In this document: one piece after another, positions 5,680-9,540 of the stretch
Layout of the letters: the number at the start of each line of letters is the position of its first letter
Position numbering within the stretch: position 1 is the stretch's first letter
DNA from: an uncultured Eubacteriales bacterium
Lineage (GTDB): Bacteria; Bacillota; Clostridia; Christensenellales; Borkfalkiaceae
Assembly: GCA_902767455.1 (NCBI GenBank)
Contig: CACXHH010000124.1
Location: 1-9,540 of the forward strand
Direction of reading: 5' to 3'
Length of the DNA: 9,540 nt
The notes under the pieces: generated by a model
The model's input: only the letters and a program-made list of their open reading frames with translations
What the model was told of the DNA's origin: nothing
Database searches by the model: none
Translations under genes and position numbers: made by a program

Positions 5680-7368
5680 TTAGTCGCTTAACGCTACTTC
5701 GTTTTGCTCATGGTTCTCATCGTCGTAAGTTATCTCGTTGATATTGTTTACGTACTTCAAACCGTTAGCCGCTCCGTTATCGACGCGAACCGTTTGCCCC
5801 ATAGGATGGTCTTCTAAAACGGCGTTATCGGGTATCGCATGTTCCTTTCGCACGATGTCTACGATAGCGGGGCGCCCGTTGTCTATATCGGTGTTTTCGA
5901 TATCGACGGGTCTGTCGGGAACATGAACGTAATCTCTTGCGAAATCTCTGTCGCGCTCAACGCTACGGCACGTTTTTACGAGCGAATAGCACAATAACGC
6001 GCGGTCTCTTGACGTACCTTTGAGCTTTAAGATATCGTCGAACGTCTTTACGCCTTTATGGTCAAGATAACGCTGCCCGACCTGCGCCATAAGATCGGCG
6101 TTTCCGAACCCGACGGCGCCGCGATCGTAGAAATCGTCGACTTGCCGCATAACGTCCTTGAATTCTTTTGACGTGGTGCCGAAAGCTTTTTCAAAGAAAC
6201 CGCCCTTGTGCTTTGCCACTATGTCTTTAATATCCATACCTTCCATTTTGTGGAGCGGAACGTTGAGATTGACCGCGTAAGTGAACTTGAACGCGGCGAG
6301 TTTTTCGTCGTTATCGTTTGCGTTTGCGGGTACGAAATCGCGTTGAACGAAGTTTTGTTCGGCGATAAAGTTCTTTTTGAAAACGTCCTGAACGTGGTTG
6401 GTGACGCTTGCGGGAAGTTGAGTTGTCTGCGCGTCGGCATATAGATCGTGACCGAGATACGCGAGCGTAAACGGCACGTTTTTGACGTTGCCGTTTTCCT
6501 GCTTCGTTGCGATAAGTGTATTGAAGCCGCCCGGTTTTCTGACGCTCATGCCGTCCTTGTCGAGCTTTTTAAAGAAGTTCTTGAACTCCTTGACGGACAC
6601 GTTTCTGAATCTGTCGCATTTTAACTGAGTTTTAACGTCGTTGTAAAACTCGGGGCTTTCTATATCGATGTCGGTACCTTCGAGATAGTTTGCCTGCTCA
6701 GGCGTAAGCTTCGGGATAACGAAAAAACTGTTTTCGGAAACGGTCTGCACCATTTCGGAAGCCGTTTTCAGCATTTCGTACGACGACGCCGTCGAATCTA
6801 TATCTTTGTTGAGTTCGTCGGTGATAAGTTCCTTGTTGAAAGCCCTGAGAGAACCTTTGAGCGCGAAAGCGTATTCGCACAGCTCCGCGTTTTTGTCGTA
6901 AAAATCGACGAGCATATTTTCGGTGTCGTTTGCTTTGGCTATCTGACTTAAAAGCGTCGGATCGTACGTCAGAAGTTTTTTGAACTCTTGTTGCACCATC
7001 GCTTCGGGGTGAAGATAATAGTTGCGGATAACGTTCCGATTATACTCGGCGGCGTCGGGGTCGCCACTCATATCGAACTGGTACTGTATAGTACGGTCGA
7101 GAGCGTAAGTTTTACCTTTTTCTCTGAGATACCTGTTTTCGTCGGCAAGCTGATTATAAAGGTCCAGACGTCTTTCTTCCCTTTCTCTGAGTTCGAGCGA
7201 ACGCTTGTAAAGGCGTTGTTCCTGCGGGTCGTTAAGTCTGCGCGTTATCTCGGTAAGGTCGGTGCTGACTTTAAGGTGTTCGGGTAAATATTCGTTGATT
7301 CTTTCAACGTTTCGTTGATACTGCGCCAAAAGGTTGCGTTTTTCTTCCTCGGTCAATAAGTAAGGCAT
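5680..7368 (-). CDS. Hypothetical protein, long-type member of a tandem paralogue family (paralogue 1)
   Basis: I do not recognise a named family for this 562-residue protein. It is hydrophilic, rich in charged residues, and shows no signal peptide or membrane segment, so it is probably cytoplasmic or exported by a non-Sec route. The N-terminal ~180 residues align with the next gene (LTEEEK near the start, LNDP near residue 46, a FYDKNAELCE block near 160). A central LTPEQA block is also shared. The family module runs from about residue 388 (KGGFFEKAF, TTSKEF) to RALLC at 456-460. The tail contains NINEI and ends in EVALSD. The ATG at 7368 is chosen because GGGAG (7375-7379) lies 6 nt upstream, just after the virB4 stop, which implies translational coupling. 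A T4SS accessory factor or a transferred substrate are both possible; neither is shown by the sequence. Confidence 0.85.
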   Translation of the reverse strand: MPYLLTEEEKRNLLAQYQRNVERINEYLPEHLKVSTDLTEITRRLNDPQEQRLYKRSLELREREERRLDLYNQLADENRYLREKGKTYALDRTIQYQFDMSGDPDAAEYNRNVIRNYYLHPEAMVQQEFKKLLTYDPTLLSQIAKANDTENMLVDFYDKNAELCEYAFALKGSLRAFNKELITDELNKDIDSTASSYEMLKTASEMVQTVSENSFFVIPKLTPEQANYLEGTDIDIESPEFYNDVKTQLKCDRFRNVSVKEFKNFFKKLDKDGMSVRKPGGFNTLIATKQENGNVKNVPFTLAYLGHDLYADAQTTQLPASVTNHVQDVFKKNFIAEQNFVQRDFVPANANDNDEKLAAFKFTYAVNLNVPLHKMEGMDIKDIVAKHKGGFFEKAFGTTSKEFKDVMRQVDDFYDRGAVGFGNADLMAQVGQRYLDHKGVKTFDDILKLKGTSRDRALLCYSLVKTCRSVERDRDFARDYVHVPDRPVDIENTDIDNGRPAIVDIVRKEHAIPDNAVLEDHPMGQTVRVDNGAANGLKYVNNINEITYDDENHEQNEVALSD

Positions 7369-7374
7369 AAGCTA

Positions 7375-7379
7375 CTCCC
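7375..7379 (-). promoter_or_regulatory. Ribosome binding site coupling paralogue 1 to virB4
   Basis: GGGAG on the minus strand starts one base after the TGA of the ATPase gene and lies 6 nt before the ATG at 7368. Ribosomes finishing virB4 can reinitiate here, which ties the amounts of the two proteins together. Confidence 0.6.
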
Positions 7380-7380
7380 A

Positions 7381-9540
7381 TCAGATTTTTCCTTCGCCAA
7401 ACATCTTTTGCGTGTTTGACGAAGCTATTATCTTAATATTCGTTCTTTTAGTCGGCGAAGTTATTATGAACGCGTCGCCGCGAGCGTTGTTTACAATCTG
7501 GTCTTGTTCTACTTCGTTGATCTGCCCGGCTTTGTCGTAAAGCGTGCAAAGATCGTCCATATCGTTTGGCGCGAGCGCGAAGATAAACGAATACTGGCAG
7601 GCGTTTATTATCGCCGTCGACTTTCTTATGATGTCTTCGCTGCCGACGAAGTCTTTGATGTTTTGCGTAATGACTATCTGCATACCGTTGTACTTTCTGA
7701 TACGCTTTGCAAGCTGATACATAAAGTCGAGAGCGATCGGGTACTTCGGGTCTATAAACACGTGCGCTTCGTCGATAGCGACGACTATCTTCCTGTTCGT
7801 GCCGTGTTTGATATTGAAATCACGATTCTTGATTATCTCGTTATCGAGCCATTTTAAAACGAGAAGCATCTGCGCGTTGGCGATAACGCCGTTCTTGTTC
7901 GCAAGGAGCGAACGGAAATTGAAAACGGTAAAGTTTTCTTTGACGGTGAGCGTGCTTTCGCCGTTCCACAGGTTTGAGTTTCTCCCTTCTCCCGCGAACT
8001 TGGAAACGTAGTTGTGGAGTATACGCAGTTGCGTTATATCGTATTCCACCTTCGCTTTTTTGAGTTTTTCGTCGATAAGCGCGCTCAGATCGTCGAATAC
8101 AGGATAATCGCTTGCCGAAAGCGAAGCGAAATCGGTGCTTGAAGTTATGCCCTTTCTCTTGTATAGTTCGACGATTATATTGTTAAGGTATTCAAGCGCT
8201 TCGGAGCTGATGCCGTCGAGCGCCACCCTTAAAAATTCTTCAAGGAATTGAAGGTGGACGGAAAAATCGTTGATCCCGGACGAAGAGCCTTCTTCGTCGC
8301 CTTCGAGAGTGGTGATGACGTGGAAGGGGTTGATCCTGCCTTCGCTCGCCGCGCCGACGTCAATGAGCCTTCCGCCGATATTGCGCGCGAGATACTGATA
8401 CTCGTTTTCGGGATCGAGAATAAAGATTTTGCAGTTTTCCGCGCTTAATTGAGTTAAAATCGTCTTGGTCGCGTAAGATTTACCCGAGCCCGACTTGCCT
8501 ATGATGACAAGGTTGGAGTTTACGCGCTCGTAGTCGCGCTTGAAGAAGTCTACGACTACCGGGTATCCGTTTTCCGTGCCGAGAATACAGCCGCCGTCGT
8601 CCATTACGTTTGAGAGAACGAACGGGAACGCCGCCGCGACCGAGCCCGAATGTATTGCGCGCTGGAACTCGACCATCGAATCGAGCCTTGAAATATTTGA
8701 AGAGATGAACGCCTGATCCTGACGGAAAGAATCGTCCACGAGCTCGAAGCCTTCTTCGGCGAATATCCTTCTTAAAGCCTTTCTCGAACTCTTGACGACG
8801 TCTTTCGTGGCGTTGTCACCGGGATAGACGGTAACGTGTATCGTAACCCCGTAGAGCGACTCGTTGTCGTTTTGGAGCATTCTCAACACTTCTACCAAAG
8901 TGTTGATATGCGTCTGTTTGTCGATGAGCGACGACGCACGATAGCTCTGCTCGGTCTGAGAAGCGAGCTCCTGAATAGATCTGTCGATCATTCTTACGGC
9001 TTTCGCCTTTTCAAAGAACGTGAGATTCATCACGACCTTGGTGTTCGGAACGTTGAATATCTTATACCCCCACGCGTTTAACACCGTGACGGGAAGATTC
9101 TTGACGGTGTAGGTAAAACACTCTTCCCCGTCGACGACGGCGCTTCTCGGTTTAAACTCGATCACCTGCGGTTTTATCCACTGCATGAACTCTTCGGGCA
9201 AAACGTATTCCGTGTCCTTTTCTTCAAACTTGGAAGTGAAATTGTATTTTAAGAAAACGCCCAACTCTTTCGTGTCGAGCACGTGAGAAGTCATGCCGAC
9301 GCTTCTGAAAGTATCGACGGCTTCGTTCAAGATAGTATCTATGATATCTTTGTTCGCGTCGTAAACGACGAGATAGTAAAAAGGTCTTTTGATGGGAGTT
9401 TCGTTTGTCAGAACGGAATAAGTCCTTATCCTGTCGTCGATTATCCTTACCCTTGCGTCAAGCTCTTTTTTGGAGAGTTCACCGCTTTCAAAGAAGTTGT
9501 ATAACGCGTCCTTTTTGCGTTCTTCGTCGGCAATATACGC
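7381..9540 (-). CDS. VirB4/TrsE-like type IV secretion (conjugation) ATPase, 5' end outside window
   Basis: This gene encodes a cytoplasmic P-loop ATPase expected to energise substrate transfer or pilus/channel assembly in a type IV secretion system. The frame is open from the right edge to a TGA at 7381-7383, giving 719 visible residues without a start. A TTG-initiated reading from 9330 is not the real start, because coding continues upstream without a stop. The visible first ~330 residues match the usual VirB4 N-terminal region in position only. Walker A GKSGSGKS lies at visible residues 348-355 (8476-8499). Walker B is hydrophobic residues followed by DEAH at 590-593 (7762-7773). The ITQN motif at 624-627 fits the VirB4/HerA-type motif after Walker B. 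Families of this type are often about 650-850 residues, so probably less than 100 residues are missing. The next gene starts 12 nt after the stop. VirD4-type coupling proteins are an alternative, but there are no membrane segments and the layout fits VirB4 better. Confidence 0.9.
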   Translation of the reverse strand, partial: AYIADEERKKDALYNFFESGELSKKELDARVRIIDDRIRTYSVLTNETPIKRPFYYLVVYDANKDIIDTILNEAVDTFRSVGMTSHVLDTKELGVFLKYNFTSKFEEKDTEYVLPEEFMQWIKPQVIEFKPRSAVVDGEECFTYTVKNLPVTVLNAWGYKIFNVPNTKVVMNLTFFEKAKAVRMIDRSIQELASQTEQSYRASSLIDKQTHINTLVEVLRMLQNDNESLYGVTIHVTVYPGDNATKDVVKSSRKALRRIFAEEGFELVDDSFRQDQAFISSNISRLDSMVEFQRAIHSGSVAAAFPFVLSNVMDDGGCILGTENGYPVVVDFFKRDYERVNSNLVIIGKSGSGKSYATKTILTQLSAENCKIFILDPENEYQYLARNIGGRLIDVGAASEGRINPFHVITTLEGDEEGSSSGINDFSVHLQFLEEFLRVALDGISSEALEYLNNIIVELYKRKGITSSTDFASLSASDYPVFDDLSALIDEKLKKAKVEYDITQLRILHNYVSKFAGEGRNSNLWNGESTLTVKENFTVFNFRSLLANKNGVIANAQMLLVLKWLDNEIIKNRDFNIKHGTNRKIVVAIDEAHVFIDPKYPIALDFMYQLAKRIRKYNGMQIVITQNIKDFVGSEDIIRKSTAIINACQYSFIFALAPNDMDDLCTLYDKAGQINEVEQDQIVNNARGDAFIITSPTKRTNIKIIASSNTQKMFGEGKI

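Noticed and set aside
7381..9330. A 649-residue reading of the ATPase starting at TTG 9330
   Set aside because: The same frame stays open for 70 more codons to the window edge with coding-like sequence and no preceding ribosome binding site at 9330, so the gene is partial rather than starting there.
1..9540. CRISPR array, tRNA, rRNA, insertion sequence or attachment site
   Set aside because: I saw no regular repeat-spacer pattern, no cloverleaf, no transposase or integrase gene and no paired long repeat.

Overview
The window looks like part of a conjugative or integrative mobile element from a low-to-moderate GC, probably Firmicutes/Clostridia-like, bacterium. Strong Shine-Dalgarno sequences, a VirB4-type transfer ATPase and a DUF3990-type gene often seen in gut Firmicutes suggest this. 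The taxonomic placement is an inference. Every gene I accept lies on the minus strand, so transcription runs from the right end of the window to the left.

Right part (7381-9540): the 3' portion of a VirB4/TrsE-like type IV secretion ATPase. Its frame stays open to the window edge, so its N-terminus lies outside. Middle part (1458-7368): four consecutive genes for soluble, charged proteins of 562, 507, 383 and 374 residues that I cannot assign to a named family. They are clearly related to one another. All carry a module of about 75-90 residues with a G-F-F-E/D...F..TS-K/R core and, in three of the four, a distal RALLC block. All end in a short acidic/hydrophobic tail. The first two form a long subtype and the last two a short subtype. 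Between the two short genes lies a remnant of a fifth member, broken by an in-frame stop codon. The first gene is tightly coupled to virB4 by a 12-nt gap containing its ribosome binding site, so the family probably serves the transfer apparatus or is carried by it. Its function is unknown.

Left part (1-1460): two candidate intrinsic terminators close the big operon. A separate cassette follows, with a consensus promoter (TTGACA, 17 nt, TATAAT) and an inverted repeat over the -35 box. It encodes an XRE-type helix-turn-helix protein fused to a DUF3990 ADP-ribosyltransferase-like domain. A small downstream gene overlaps its stop codon by one base and runs off the left edge. This resembles a self-regulated toxin-antitoxin-like module carried as cargo, and it is visibly more AT-rich than the transfer operon.
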